The notes: generated from the sequence alone by a model not told the origin. DNA of 33,239 bases from Alphaproteobacteria bacterium (GCA_024278855.1 JAJRSJ010000017.1:1-33239); one strand, 5' to 3'; counted from the stretch's first letter, positions 7,952 to 17,996 are shown. Program-made: numbers and translations.

Positions 7952-8170
7952 ATGTCAGATATGAAAAACGGAACTGTTAAGTTCTTTAATTCCTCAAAAG
8001 GCTTCGGCTTTATTCAACCTGAAAATGGCGACGATGTGTTTGTACACATTTCAGCTCTACAGAACGCTGGCATTGACGGCCTGCAAGAAGGCGACAAAGT
8101 CACCTTCAATACAGCCGTTAATGACCGCTCCGGTAAAGTAGCCGTTGATAGCATTTCAATGGCGGACTAG
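7952..8170 (+). CDS. Cold-shock protein, CspA family
   Basis: A 72-residue single cold-shock domain of normal size. The RNA-binding motifs RNP1 (KGFGFI, residues 16-21) and RNP2 (VFVHI, near residue 29) are intact, as is the opening NGTVKFFN. It binds single-stranded RNA/DNA and acts as an RNA chaperone. An AAAGGA lies nine bases before the ATG, and a strong terminator follows, so it is probably monocistronic with a long leader. Confidence 0.96.
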   Translation: MSDMKNGTVKFFNSSKGFGFIQPENGDDVFVHISALQNAGIDGLQEGDKVTFNTAVNDRSGKVAVDSISMAD

Positions 8171-8226
8171 TTCGCCTTTGCCAGAGCGCTATAGGGGCTG
8201 AATTATCGGCCCTCGCTAACCTATAA

Positions 8227-8258
8227 ACGCGTTTCCAATTATGGAAGCGCGTTTTTTT
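8227..8258 (+). terminator. Rho-independent terminator of cspA
   Basis: ACGCGTTTCCA, a short loop, then TGGAAGCGCGT (one G-U pair) is followed by seven T. The stem is 11 bp and lies 56 bp after the cspA stop. Confidence 0.9.
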
Positions 8259-8381
8259 GTGCCATTTCCTAACTTGACCAAGAAATTGGCTAATGTGTCA
8301 AGGGCGGAGTAAAATCAGGCCATGTGGCGGCGTAAAAGTCTACCAGTATGAATGTGCTTCCGGCCCTAAATGCGAAATGCC

Positions 8382-9974
8382 CTAAGCCTCCGCCTTGATC
8401 ATATCCGCCGCCTTTTCTGCAATCATGATCACCGGGGCATTGGTGTTGCCGGAGATGACTTGCGGCATGACGGATGCATCTATGACACGTAAATGTTTCA
8501 GCCCGCGTACTTTAAGTTCCGGGTCAACTACGGCCAGTTTGTCCGTTCCCATTTTGCAAGTGCCGACCGGATGATAGACCGTGTCGGCGCGGTTACGGAT
8601 TTCCTCGCGCCATTCATCGTCGGACATATTTTCGGTGGAATACAAGCGTTTGCCGCGCACGGGGTCAAAGGCCGGGGACTTTAATATCCGGTCAATTTGT
8701 TTGACGCCTTTTAGCAAGACTTCCATATCCTCGTCGTCTTCAAGAAAGGCCGGGTCGATGAGCGGCGCTGCAAACGGGTCTTTGCTGGCCAGTTTAAGCG
8801 AACCGCGTGATTTTGGCCGCAGCACACAAACATGGCACGAATAGCCGTGGCCCCAATGGGATTTACGGGCATGGTCGTCAACAATGCCGACCACAAAATG
8901 GGTTTGTAAATCCGGTACTTTAACACCCGGGCTGGACTTATAAAACCCGCCGACCTCGGCGAAATTGGAGGTGAATATTCCGGTTTTGTGTTTGCGGTAT
9001 TCAAACACGGCTTTGACGGCCTTAAAAACCCCGCCCGCAGAATAACCAAGCGTATCGGTGCTAGGGGATTTATAGGAGATGATATAATCAATATGGTCAT
9101 GCAGGTTTTTGCCGACGCCGGGCAGATGATGCACGGTCTTGATACCCAGTTCGCTCAGCTCGTCTTTATCGCCGATGCCCGACAATAGCAAAATTTGTGG
9201 TGAAGCAAAGGCCCCGCCGCAGACCAGCACTTCTTTGTTGGCGGTGATGGTTTGGGTCTCGCCGCCGATTTGACACTCTACACCCGTAGCGCATCCGTCC
9301 TCGATATTGATCTCGGTGGTCGTTGCATCCGTAATCACGGTCAAATTCGGTCGCTCAAGATTGGGGGTGAGATAAGCTTTGGCGGCGCTAAATCTTTGAC
9401 CGTCTTTTTGCGTAACCTCATAGAGGCCCGTGCCTTCAAATTGTTCTGCGTTAAAATCATCGGTTTTCGGCAATTGCAACTCGGCGCAAGCGTCCAGATA
9501 ATACGCGGCGGTCGGGTTGGGGGAGCGTAATTTGGCGACATTAAGCGGGCCGCCTTTTCCGCGCAATTTATTTCCCCCCGCCTCGCGGTTTTCGGACTTT
9601 TTGAAATAGGGCAATACATCTTTCCAGCCCCATCCTTTGGCGCCTAGTTTCACCCAATTGTCATAATCGCTTTTATGGCCGCGAATGTAAATCATGGCAT
9701 TGATGGATGAAGACCCGCCCAGAGTTTTGCCGCGTGGTTGATAACCTTTGCGCCCGTTCAAGCCTTTTTGCGGTACGGTCTCGAACCCCCAGTTAAATTT
9801 ACCGGGCTTGGGCATGATGGCCGCCGCCCCGGCAGGTACATTTATGGTAAAGTGATCGTCTTTAGGCCCGGCTTCCAACAAACACACGCTGACATCCGGG
9901 TCTTCGCTAAGCCTTCCGGCCAATGTACATCCGGCCGATCCGCCGCCGACAATAACATAATCAAATCTGTCCAT
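8382..9974 (-). CDS. GMC family FAD-dependent alcohol/choline dehydrogenase
   Basis: A 530-residue flavoenzyme. The FAD-binding YVIVGGGSAGC opens the protein, GMC signature 1 (RGKTLGGSSSINAMIYIRG) is near residue 80, signature 2 (GGAFASPQILLLSGIG) near residue 255, and the C-terminus has YHPVGTCKMG with the catalytic His and NTNAP with the partner Asn. Family members oxidise choline or aliphatic alcohols (AlkJ-like) to aldehydes. Start ATG 9974 is chosen because AAGGA stands seven bases upstream and the FAD motif follows at once; the longer frame adds an unlikely 21 residues. It lies 22 bp after the amidohydrolase on the same strand. Next to an alkylsulfatase, an alcohol released from a sulfate ester is an attractive substrate, but this is inference. 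Confidence 0.93.
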   Translation of the reverse strand: MDRFDYVIVGGGSAGCTLAGRLSEDPDVSVCLLEAGPKDDHFTINVPAGAAAIMPKPGKFNWGFETVPQKGLNGRKGYQPRGKTLGGSSSINAMIYIRGHKSDYDNWVKLGAKGWGWKDVLPYFKKSENREAGGNKLRGKGGPLNVAKLRSPNPTAAYYLDACAELQLPKTDDFNAEQFEGTGLYEVTQKDGQRFSAAKAYLTPNLERPNLTVITDATTTEINIEDGCATGVECQIGGETQTITANKEVLVCGGAFASPQILLLSGIGDKDELSELGIKTVHHLPGVGKNLHDHIDYIISYKSPSTDTLGYSAGGVFKAVKAVFEYRKHKTGIFTSNFAEVGGFYKSSPGVKVPDLQTHFVVGIVDDHARKSHWGHGYSCHVCVLRPKSRGSLKLASKDPFAAPLIDPAFLEDDEDMEVLLKGVKQIDRILKSPAFDPVRGKRLYSTENMSDDEWREEIRNRADTVYHPVGTCKMGTDKLAVVDPELKVRGLKHLRVIDASVMPQVISGNTNAPVIMIAEKAADMIKAEA

Positions 9975-9996
9975 GATAATTCCTTGTTTTGTTGCG

Positions 9997-11727
9997 TTAT
10001 GGACTGAGCGGTTTTTTAACCCCGTCAAGAACCACACCCCAAATATTGATGTCTGACCATTGCTGCGCCGGGGTTTCTAATGGGTTTTCCGCCAAAATGG
10101 TAAAATCGGCCCGCTTGCCAATTTCGAGAGAGCCGATTTCGCGCTCCAGCCCCAATGCCCAGGCCGCGTCAATGGTGATGGCCCGCACAGCCTGTTCTGG
10201 TGTGAGCCGTTCCGACGGCGTAGACACGCCGCCCTGCCAAGTGGAGCGGGTCATGTGTACGGAAGCTGCGGTGAGCGGCGAGGGCGGGGCTAGCGGCGCA
10301 TCAGAGTGCAGGGTTGTGGGCAGGCCGGCTTTAAAACTAGAGGCCAATGGTGTCATATATTTGACCCGCTCACCAATGGCTATCTCATAATTCTCGCCCA
10401 TATAGTGGACATAATGGGAGGCGGCCGAAAGACCTGCGCCCAGTTCGGCTGCCTGTGCGATTTGCTCGGGCCGCATCAAGCCGACATGCTCAAATATGAG
10501 ACGGGCTTGCTTGTTGGCAAACCGTTTCGCATTTATTTGTGCCGCCAAAAGGGTCGTGTCTTGGGCGGCGTCTCCGTTGGAATGGACGTGAATACCAAAA
10601 CCGGCTTGCCAATAGGGTGCCATAATGTCTGTGAGCCGGTCTGGCCCCATGACCCACAAACCTTTACGGCCTTTTGATTGTCCGCCAATATAGCCCGGCT
10701 CGCGCAAGCGCATGGTTTGTGAATAAAATGCTGCGTCTGTAAATAGCTTGATTTGTGGTAAAACCCTTGGCCAACTTGCGTGGGTATCTGTCACCATTTT
10801 GTTGATGGTCGGAATTATATTGTCTTTGTACACATGGCTAAAGCCCCGGTGTTCCGGCACAAGATAGACTTTGGTGCGCAAATTCCCGCCCAAAAAGGCC
10901 GCGTAAAACCTGTCCTCCATCTCCAATCCAAACAGGCCGTAACCCATTTCGGCGACGGTGGTGACGCCGCTTTTTGCGAACATGTCTTGAAGTTGCGCAA
11001 ATCCGGTTTGAATTTTTTTAGGGCTTAGAAATAAAGGCCCGGCATTGGACAAAAACCGAAACACGGCGTCTTCATACACCCGCCCGGTTGGTTGCCCGTC
11101 CGCGCCCAGGGGGACGCCTTCAAATTCTTCGGCCCAACTGGCATCGACCCCGGTATAGGCAAGGGCTTTGGTGTTGAGATAAAAGTCATGGCCGGAATAA
11201 TGCCAGATGATCAAGGGTCTTTGCGTGGTGATTTTATCCAGATCGTGGCGGTTTAAATCGCCGTGGATTAAATTATGAAAACCGTAAATTACCAAAGGTT
11301 TGACGCTCGTGTCCGCATTTTCCAATTTCGCAATGCGGGCCAGGAAGCTGGCCCGGTCCGGCAAACCTTTCACCACACCGCCGGGCGTTTTAACATCCCA
11401 AGGCGGGGCCATGGGTTTGGTGTACATCATAGCCCCAAGCAGCATGTGAATATGGGGGTCGATCAGGCCGGGGAGGATGACCTGCTCGGCGAAGCTTGCA
11501 TCAAGTGTCGCCCCTTTGAACTGTCGGGTTAAATCTGCGCGGCTACCCACACCAACAATGTTTGCGCCGCGCACGGCTAGGGCTTTCGCCTTTGGTTGCT
11601 CAGGGTTGGAGGTTATAATTGTTTTGGCGATATAAATCGTAACATCGGAGTTTTGGTTTACAGGTTTCGTACACCCAAGTAAAAACCCTGCAAACAGAAC
11701 TAAAATCGCAAAGCTCAAATATTTCAT
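9997..11727 (-). CDS. Lipoprotein amidohydrolase, YtcJ-like (amidohydrolase 3)
   Basis: A 576-residue metal-dependent hydrolase. The mature start is a lipoprotein signal peptide with lipobox LLGC (Cys 19), so it is probably anchored in the envelope, unusual for this mostly cytosolic family. Metal-site motifs are visible: LIDPHIHM (HxH) near residue 95, HVHSNGDAAQD and FEHVG further on, and LHSDAPL near residue 475. YtcJ-like enzymes hydrolyse amide or N-acyl bonds; the substrate is not predictable. ATG 11727 is supported by GGAGA upstream and by the signal peptide; 18 extra codons upstream are rejected. It is first of a two-gene leftward unit, divergent from the alkylsulfatase. Confidence 0.9.
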   Translation of the reverse strand: MKYLSFAILVLFAGFLLGCTKPVNQNSDVTIYIAKTIITSNPEQPKAKALAVRGANIVGVGSRADLTRQFKGATLDASFAEQVILPGLIDPHIHMLLGAMMYTKPMAPPWDVKTPGGVVKGLPDRASFLARIAKLENADTSVKPLVIYGFHNLIHGDLNRHDLDKITTQRPLIIWHYSGHDFYLNTKALAYTGVDASWAEEFEGVPLGADGQPTGRVYEDAVFRFLSNAGPLFLSPKKIQTGFAQLQDMFAKSGVTTVAEMGYGLFGLEMEDRFYAAFLGGNLRTKVYLVPEHRGFSHVYKDNIIPTINKMVTDTHASWPRVLPQIKLFTDAAFYSQTMRLREPGYIGGQSKGRKGLWVMGPDRLTDIMAPYWQAGFGIHVHSNGDAAQDTTLLAAQINAKRFANKQARLIFEHVGLMRPEQIAQAAELGAGLSAASHYVHYMGENYEIAIGERVKYMTPLASSFKAGLPTTLHSDAPLAPPSPLTAASVHMTRSTWQGGVSTPSERLTPEQAVRAITIDAAWALGLEREIGSLEIGKRADFTILAENPLETPAQQWSDINIWGVVLDGVKKPLSP

Positions 11728-11744
11728 GCTAGTCTCCTGCTTGT

Positions 11745-11762
11745 TATGCATTAACTTGCATA
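11745..11762. promoter_or_regulatory. Candidate operator in the divergent promoter region
   Basis: TATGCA-TTAACT-TGCATA is a perfect 6-bp inverted repeat with a 6-bp spacer. It lies in the middle of the 74-bp gap between the amidohydrolase and alkylsulfatase starts, where both promoters must sit. No regulator gene is close by. A dimeric repressor or activator site is inferred. Confidence 0.45.
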
Positions 11763-11801
11763 GGGCAGGGTTGTTTGTCAATTTTCTAAATGGAGGCGTA
11801 T

Positions 11802-13769
11802 ATGTTGAAATGGGTTATAGGGGTCAGCATTATTTTGGCTTTGACGGTTGGCTGTGGGCAAAAACAAGACGTGCAAAAACAAGACGGGGACAATAGGCCT
11901 GTCAGCGCACCGCTAGAGAACATACAAGCAGATCCGGTTTTGGATTTTACGGACAGGGCGGATTTTAAAGCGGCCAGCCGTGGTTTTATTGCCACCATAG
12001 ACGGGCCGATACATGACGCGGACGGCAAGCCTGTTTACACGCCCGCCGACTATGATTTTCTGGACGGCTCTGCCCCCGCAAGCGTCAATCCGTCTTTATG
12101 GCGACAAAGCCAACTCAATGCCAAGCACGGCCTGTTTGAAGTGGTGGACGGCATTTACCAAATTCGCGGTTTTGATTTGTCCAATATGACATTGATAGGT
12201 GGTGACACTGGTTGGATCGTAATTGATCCGATGATCAGCAAGGAAACCGCCGCTGCCGCTCTTGCGCTAGCCAACAAGCATTTAGGTGCGCGTCCGGTCA
12301 GCGCCGTGATTTTCACCCATTCCCATATTGATCATTACGGCGGCGTGCGCGGTGTGGTTAGCGCGGCGGATTTAGAAAACGGGAATGTGGAAATTATCGC
12401 GCCTGTTGGGTTTACCCGCGAAACTGTGTCGGAAAATATATTGGCAGGCAACCAGATGGCGCGCCGGGCCGGATATATGTTCGGAGCGTTTTTACCCAAA
12501 AACCCAAAAGGCCATATTGGCTCAGGCTTGGGTCAGGGCATAAGTCTTGGGCGCTCCGGCCTGATAATCCCGAGCCGCGAAATCACCCATACGGGCGAAA
12601 CTTTGAACGTGGACGGGATTGAAATTGTCTTTCAACTGACACCGGGGGCCGAAGCACCGCAAGAATTTATGTTTTATTTGCCGAAATTCAGAGCTTTTAG
12701 CCAAGCAGAAATTATCAACCGCACCCAGCACAATTTGTTGACCCCGCGCGGCGCACAAATCCGCAACGGTCTGGTTTGGGCCAAGCATATTGACGACACC
12801 ATTCGGATATACGGCGGGAAAATAGATGTGTCCTTTGGCGCGCACCACTGGCCGACCTGGGGCAATGCCGAGGTGTTGGAGTTTTTTGAAAACCAGCGCG
12901 ACACCTACCGCTATATTCATGACCAAACCTTGCGCCTTGCCAATCACGGCCTCAGCATGATCGAGATAGCCGAGCAGATAAAACTGCCCAAATCATTAGC
13001 GTCAAAATTTTATAACCGGGGGTATTACGGCACCACCAATTTTAATGCCAAAGCCCAATATCAATATTATTATGGCTGGTTTGACGGTAATCCGGCCCAT
13101 CTCAACCCGTTGCCGCCCACCCAGGAAGCCGTGCAGATGGTGCGCTATATGGGCGGGGCCGAGGCCATTATGGAAAAGGCACGGGCGGATTATGGACGCG
13201 GCAATTACCGGTTTGTCGCCACGATTTTAAACAAGTTGGTATTTGCGCAGCCTGAAAATAGTGCGGCGAAAAACCTGTTGGCCGAGACCTATACACGTCT
13301 GGGTTTTGGGGCCGAGTCGGGGCCGTGGCGGGATTTTTATCTAAGCGGGGCGCAGGAATTAACTAGGCCTCTCAATACCGACATTATTATCAACACCGCC
13401 AATCCCGACATGATTGCCAATTTGCCGCTGGATTTGTTTTTTGATCTCATGGCGGTTCGGCTCAACGGCCCCAAGGCGGCGGGGTTGGATATGAAAATCA
13501 ATTTCGTGTTTACGGATACTGGCGACAAGGCGGCACTTCATTTAAAGAACGCGGTTTTAAATACGCGCATGCATAGCCAATATACAGATGTGGATGCCAC
13601 GGTGGTTTTATCGCGCTCTGATCTCAACCGTATCATATTAAAGCAAACCAGTTTTCGCAAACTCATGCTGAAAAAGCAGGTAAAAGTGCAAGGGAGTGTG
13701 CCGAAATTACAAAAATTCATGGCCTTGCAAGATGATTTTAACTACTGGTTCAATATTGTCACACCTTGA
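11802..13769 (+). CDS. Lipoprotein alkylsulfatase, SdsA1/BDS1-like (MBL fold)
   Basis: A 655-residue protein with a lipoprotein signal (lipobox LTVGC). The metallo-beta-lactamase domain carries the dizinc motif THSHIDHYGG near residue 172, the alkylsulfatase stretch TPGAEAPQEF followed by QAEIINRTQHN, and AHHWPTWG near residue 345; a helical dimerisation region and an SCP2-like C-terminal domain follow (last ~120 residues), the full layout of SdsA1. Such enzymes cleave sulfate from alkyl sulfates such as dodecyl sulfate, giving an alcohol. The usual THSHADHFGG reads I and Y at two positions, so the substrate may differ. Start 11802 has GGAGG five bases upstream; the in-frame ATG at 11790 has none. 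A terminator-like hairpin and then a TonB receptor follow. Confidence 0.92.
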   Translation: MLKWVIGVSIILALTVGCGQKQDVQKQDGDNRPVSAPLENIQADPVLDFTDRADFKAASRGFIATIDGPIHDADGKPVYTPADYDFLDGSAPASVNPSLWRQSQLNAKHGLFEVVDGIYQIRGFDLSNMTLIGGDTGWIVIDPMISKETAAAALALANKHLGARPVSAVIFTHSHIDHYGGVRGVVSAADLENGNVEIIAPVGFTRETVSENILAGNQMARRAGYMFGAFLPKNPKGHIGSGLGQGISLGRSGLIIPSREITHTGETLNVDGIEIVFQLTPGAEAPQEFMFYLPKFRAFSQAEIINRTQHNLLTPRGAQIRNGLVWAKHIDDTIRIYGGKIDVSFGAHHWPTWGNAEVLEFFENQRDTYRYIHDQTLRLANHGLSMIEIAEQIKLPKSLASKFYNRGYYGTTNFNAKAQYQYYYGWFDGNPAHLNPLPPTQEAVQMVRYMGGAEAIMEKARADYGRGNYRFVATILNKLVFAQPENSAAKNLLAETYTRLGFGAESGPWRDFYLSGAQELTRPLNTDIIINTANPDMIANLPLDLFFDLMAVRLNGPKAAGLDMKINFVFTDTGDKAALHLKNAVLNTRMHSQYTDVDATVVLSRSDLNRIILKQTSFRKLMLKKQVKVQGSVPKLQKFMALQDDFNYWFNIVTP

Positions 13770-13770
13770 G

Positions 13771-13822
13771 ACAAAACGACCCGGTTATTAGGTCTTACAC
13801 TTGTCAAGACGGGTTTTTTTGT
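13771..13822 (+). terminator. Possible terminator after the alkylsulfatase
   Basis: ACAAAACGACCCG (13771-13783) pairs with CGGGTTTTTTTGT (13810-13822) with two mismatches, and the right arm carries seven T. The loop is long (26 bases), so partial read-through into the TonB receptor gene is likely. Confidence 0.5.
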
Positions 13823-13908
13823 TAATAAACTACAAGGTTATAAAGTTGCCAGAGGGGCGACGGATTTATAGACGGATTTACAAATCAATTAAAAAAAGGG
13901 GTTACCTT

Positions 13909-16308
13909 ATGAAGAAACAAATACTTATTGGCGCATCTGCGCTTTCGCTTATTGTCGCAATGCCAGCATTTGTACAAAACGCACAGGCTCAAGATAATGG
14001 GCCAGTGCTCGACGAAATTATTGTGACGGCGCAGCACCGCGCCCAGGGCTTGCAGGATGTTCCGATTTCTGTTGCGGCCGTTGATGCCAGAATTATCCAA
14101 GAGCAAAGCATTGTCAAAATCGAAGACCTGACCAGTTTTGTGCCAAATTTCACCTATACCGAAACCGGTATCTCCACCAATTTCTTTATTCGCGGTGTCG
14201 GGTCGGGCATCAATCAGGGCTTTGAACAGTCGGTCGGCGTTTATGTTGACGGCGTGCATTTCCCGCGCGGGCAACAAGTCCGCGCCCCTTTCCTTGATCT
14301 GGAACGTGTCGAAGTTTTACGCGGGCCGCAATCCATTTTGTTTGGTAAAAACTCGGTTGCCGGTGCCATGAATATTACGACTGCCAAGCCAACTCATGAA
14401 TTTGAAGGTTCGCTCATGGCGCAACGTGAATTTGTTGACGGTGAAAGCATTATAGAAGGCATGTTGTCCGGGCCAATATCTGACCGGGTTCGCGCCCGTG
14501 TCGCAGCCCGTTACCGGGATTTAGACGGCTGGATGACCAATGCTACATTGAACCGCGACGAGCCTCAGCGCGAGGAATTTACCATACGCGGAATTTTGGA
14601 AGTTGATGTCACCGATACTTTACAGGCAACTTTCAAGGCGGAAACCAGTAGTTTTGACACCATTGGCCGGAATATTGAGATTGAAAACGCGCAGGCCGTT
14701 GGCGGCTTGACCTATGGTCAGTTGTTGGTCAACGTGTTTGGTCAAGACCCTAGCGTCTTAAATGAAGTCCAAGACGGTATCCGGTCTTCTAACGGCGACT
14801 TTTCCAACAACAATATGTCCGTATATCAAATGACACTGGACTGGCAGTTGGGTGACCATGATTTGCAAACAATTTCAGCTTTTGAGACTTTGAAATATGA
14901 TGAAATTTGTGATTGCGACGATACTGGTGCCAATGTATTTACCGCCAACTTACAAGAAGAATACAAGCAGTTTTCCCAAGAAATCCGTCTGACCTCTCCC
15001 CTTGGCGACAATTACGATTATATTCTGGGTGCTTATTTCCAAACATCGGATCATAGTTACGAAGACCAGATTGTTGTGGCCACAAATTCCATCCTCGTCC
15101 CTGCATTTAGTGCGGCTCTTTCTGGCACGCAAGCGGCACGGATTGCTCAGGTTGACGCAACCGTATTATCTGCATTTGCGCAAGTAAATTGGCACTTTAA
15201 CGATGATTTGACCCTGCAATTAGGCGGACGTATCACCAATGATAACCGTGATGGTTCGCGTGTGATGAATATCCAGGCGGCAGGCGGCGGCGCTCTTCCT
15301 GCGGCGCAAGCTGCGGCAGCAATCGTTTACGCGGCGGGTTTCCAAATCGTTTCGACAAATCTTGAAGCCTTTCCCGGCGCCACACCAATTGGTGGTGGTG
15401 CAACAGTTGGAGACCTAGTCAATTTGCTAGGTAGCTCCAGTCCTGTAGGTAGTCGCAATAAAACAACGTTTTCACCTGATGTAAAACTGGTTTGGGACGT
15501 AAGCCCTGACACCATGCTTTATGCCAGTTGGGCACAAGGGTTTAAATCCGGCGGCTTTGATTTCCGTGCTAATAACCGAGGCACATTCGCGACGTCCAAT
15601 GAAGCATTTGAGTTTGGCGACGAAAGAGCCAATAATTTCGAAGTTGGTGGCAAGTTTAAACTTGGTGGTTCCGCCGAGCTAAATGCAACGGCTTATTACA
15701 CCAAATTTAACGATCTACAGGTCTCTATTTTTGATGGTACGCTCGGCTTTAATGTCCGAAATGCTGCGACTTCGGTTGTTAAAGGTATAGAGCTTGACGG
15801 TCGTTGGGCGCTTAGTGACCATGTTCGCCTGAACGGTGGTTTGTCTATTATGGATTTCGAATGTACCGACTTTAGAGACGGTCAATGTTATTTTGGTCAA
15901 ACCGGGCCGCGTGTACAGCCTAACGGGCTTTGCGATTATACCGGTCTTTCAAACCAGTTGGTGTCTGATGTCTCTGGCAACCTGGCCATAGATGTTGACT
16001 ATCCCATTGGTGATTACGAAATCACGGGTCTGGCGAGCTTGTTCTATGCCAGTGCCTACGATTCGGCGGCGACCAAAGACCCGTCAGGAATTCAAGACGG
16101 GTATGCAAAAATCAATGCGCGTATTGCCTTTGCCCCCCAAGACGGGCCTTGGGAAATTGCTCTACTTGGTAAAAACCTGACCGACGAAATAATCCGCACT
16201 TTCACGGGTGATACACCATTGGCGGGTAGTTCCTTTGGCCGCAAAACCAATTACACGTTCTTTAGCCAAGGCCGTACAATTGCCTTGCAAGGACGGGTTA
16301 AGTTTTAG
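13909..16308 (+). CDS. TonB-dependent outer membrane receptor
   Basis: A 799-residue beta-barrel receptor. A Sec signal peptide (MKKQILIGASALSLIVAMPA, cut near AQAQ) is followed by the TonB box region DEIIVTAQHR, a plug domain (DVPISVAAVDA to about residue 160, with the typical ERVEVLRGPQSILFGKN), and a long barrel ending in the terminal aromatic F of ALQGRVKF. Such receptors import bulky or scarce ligands using TonB energy. ATG 13909 is chosen over a 36-codon longer frame because the signal peptide starts here and AAGGGG precedes it. Neighbours (alkylsulfatase, acyl-CoA synthetase) suggest a lipophilic sulfate ester or related organic substrate rather than iron, but the ligand is unknown. 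Confidence 0.95.
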   Translation: MKKQILIGASALSLIVAMPAFVQNAQAQDNGPVLDEIIVTAQHRAQGLQDVPISVAAVDARIIQEQSIVKIEDLTSFVPNFTYTETGISTNFFIRGVGSGINQGFEQSVGVYVDGVHFPRGQQVRAPFLDLERVEVLRGPQSILFGKNSVAGAMNITTAKPTHEFEGSLMAQREFVDGESIIEGMLSGPISDRVRARVAARYRDLDGWMTNATLNRDEPQREEFTIRGILEVDVTDTLQATFKAETSSFDTIGRNIEIENAQAVGGLTYGQLLVNVFGQDPSVLNEVQDGIRSSNGDFSNNNMSVYQMTLDWQLGDHDLQTISAFETLKYDEICDCDDTGANVFTANLQEEYKQFSQEIRLTSPLGDNYDYILGAYFQTSDHSYEDQIVVATNSILVPAFSAALSGTQAARIAQVDATVLSAFAQVNWHFNDDLTLQLGGRITNDNRDGSRVMNIQAAGGGALPAAQAAAAIVYAAGFQIVSTNLEAFPGATPIGGGATVGDLVNLLGSSSPVGSRNKTTFSPDVKLVWDVSPDTMLYASWAQGFKSGGFDFRANNRGTFATSNEAFEFGDERANNFEVGGKFKLGGSAELNATAYYTKFNDLQVSIFDGTLGFNVRNAATSVVKGIELDGRWALSDHVRLNGGLSIMDFECTDFRDGQCYFGQTGPRVQPNGLCDYTGLSNQLVSDVSGNLAIDVDYPIGDYEITGLASLFYASAYDSAATKDPSGIQDGYAKINARIAFAPQDGPWEIALLGKNLTDEIIRTFTGDTPLAGSSFGRKTNYTFFSQGRTIALQGRVKF

Positions 16309-16345
16309 CCGCGTACTATTGTAGAGTGTATTTATAGACGAAACG

Positions 16346-16370
16346 AAAGGCCGGGTTTTCCCGGCCTTTT
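16346..16370 (+). terminator. Rho-independent terminator of the TonB receptor gene
   Basis: AAAGGCCGGG-TTTT-CCCGGCCTTT is a perfect 10-bp stem with a T-rich end, 37 bp after the receptor stop. The acyl-CoA synthetase 52 bp further on would need its own promoter or read-through. Confidence 0.9.
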
Positions 16371-16422
16371 GTGGTTTACGACTAGGCGTAAATAATATTA
16401 TGTGTTTAGGAGGGTTAAGCTG

Positions 16423-17996
16423 ATGAAGAATATGAGCGCAGAAGAAGCCGTAACAATTGGAGGCATGCTTTCGCATTTCTCAAAAACATGCCCTGATGCC
16501 GAGGCCGCTGTGGAGGGCGATATCCGGCTTTCCTATAGCCAACTTAAAGTCGAAGTAGACAAGGTTTCCAAGGCTTTAATGGCTGCGGGGGTCGGGGTTG
16601 GAGACCGGGTCGGTATCATGGCACCGTCCGGTTTGGATTTTTATTTCACATATTTGGCGACCGTATCCATTGGCGGCATCTGGTTTGGGCTGAACCCGCG
16701 CTACCAGGAGCCTGAATATAAATATCTCCTGCACGATACTCGCCCAAAGATATTGTTCACGGTGTCGCCGTTTGAAGACAGGGACTATTCAACTGTTTTA
16801 CAAAATGCCGGAGTTCCAAAAACCCAATATTTTGTTTATGGCACGCCGACAGGTTCGGCCAAGAGCTATGAGAGCCTCATTGAGAAAGCTGCCAGTATTT
16901 CGGACGTTGAATTACTTGACCGCCAAAACCAGGTGCAGGCCGAAGATATTGCCGCCATTGTCTATACCTCTGGCTCCACAGGCGAGCCGAAAGGCGCGAT
17001 GTTGTCCCATAGGGCCATTGTAGGGAGCGCTATTGCCAATGCCAAATGGATGGAGGGCGGCCCCCATAAAGCCCTTTGTTGCTTGCCCATAAACCATGTG
17101 GCTTCGCTTAATAATCTATGCATGAATGTTATGGCTGGCGGCGGCCTTATGGTTTTTCATGATCAATTTGATTTGGCCGCCGTCATGACAATCACCAAGC
17201 GCGAGCAATTGACATATATGCTCACCAGCCCGACATTTTTGATGATGTTGCTTGCACACGCCGATTTCAGTCTAGAGGCTTTGCGGTCCTTGCGGCTAAT
17301 CGTTTTGGCGGCGCGGTGACGCCGGAAGATTTAATCAAGCAATACCAGCCCATTGGCGCAAAACTAGCCACCATCTACGGCTTGTCCGAAACTTGCGGCA
17401 TTATTTCCCATTCTGCACTTGGTGCCAATCTTGATATTATGGCCAATACAATCGGCAAACCCATTGAGGATGCTGAGTGGCGGATATGCGGTGCGGGCGG
17501 CGAAACATTGGAGGTCGGCAAGGTTGGTGAATTGCAAATCAAAGGCCCGCATATTTTATCAGGATATTTTAACAAACCAGAAGCAAGCGCCGACGCTATG
17601 ACGGAAGACGGGTTTTTCAGAACCGGGGATTTATGCACATTGCGCGACGACGGTAATGTAGAGTTTTCAGGGCGGCTCAAAGAAATGTTCAAATCAGGTG
17701 CTTATAATGTGTATCCGCTTGAAGTTGAGCGGGCTATAGAGAGCCATGAGCAGGTCGCCATGGCGGTGGTGATCGGTATACCAGATGATTTATACCAAGA
17801 AGTTGGCTTTGCATTTATCAAACCCAAACCCGGTCAGGACATAGCCGTGCCCGAATTAAAAGCTTTCCTGCGCACACAAATCGCCAATTATAAAATCCCA
17901 AAAAGGTTCAAGCTCGTAGACGATTTCCCGACCTTGCCCAACACAAAGGTCGATAAAAGAGCCTTGAAAAAAATTCTGGAAGAGAGCAATGGATAA
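16423..17996 (+). pseudogene. Acyl-CoA synthetase (AMP-forming), frameshifted
   Basis: Two abutting frames give one 524-residue ANL-superfamily ligase. The N-terminal part holds the P-loop YTSGSTGEPKGAMLSH near residue 182; it ends prematurely at LRLIVLAAR. The second part restarts PEDLIKQYQPIGAKLATIYGLSETCG, then has RTGDL and the GRLKEMFKSGAYNVYP hinge and a C-terminal catalytic lysine region (PNTKVDKR). Inserting one T in the run TTTT at 17303-17306 restores the family motif (LIVFGGAVTP). ATG 16423 has AGGAGGG eight bases upstream. It would activate a carboxylic acid as its CoA thioester. The last 8 bp overlap the enoyl-CoA hydratase-like gene. The lesion is either real or a homopolymer error. 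Confidence 0.9.
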
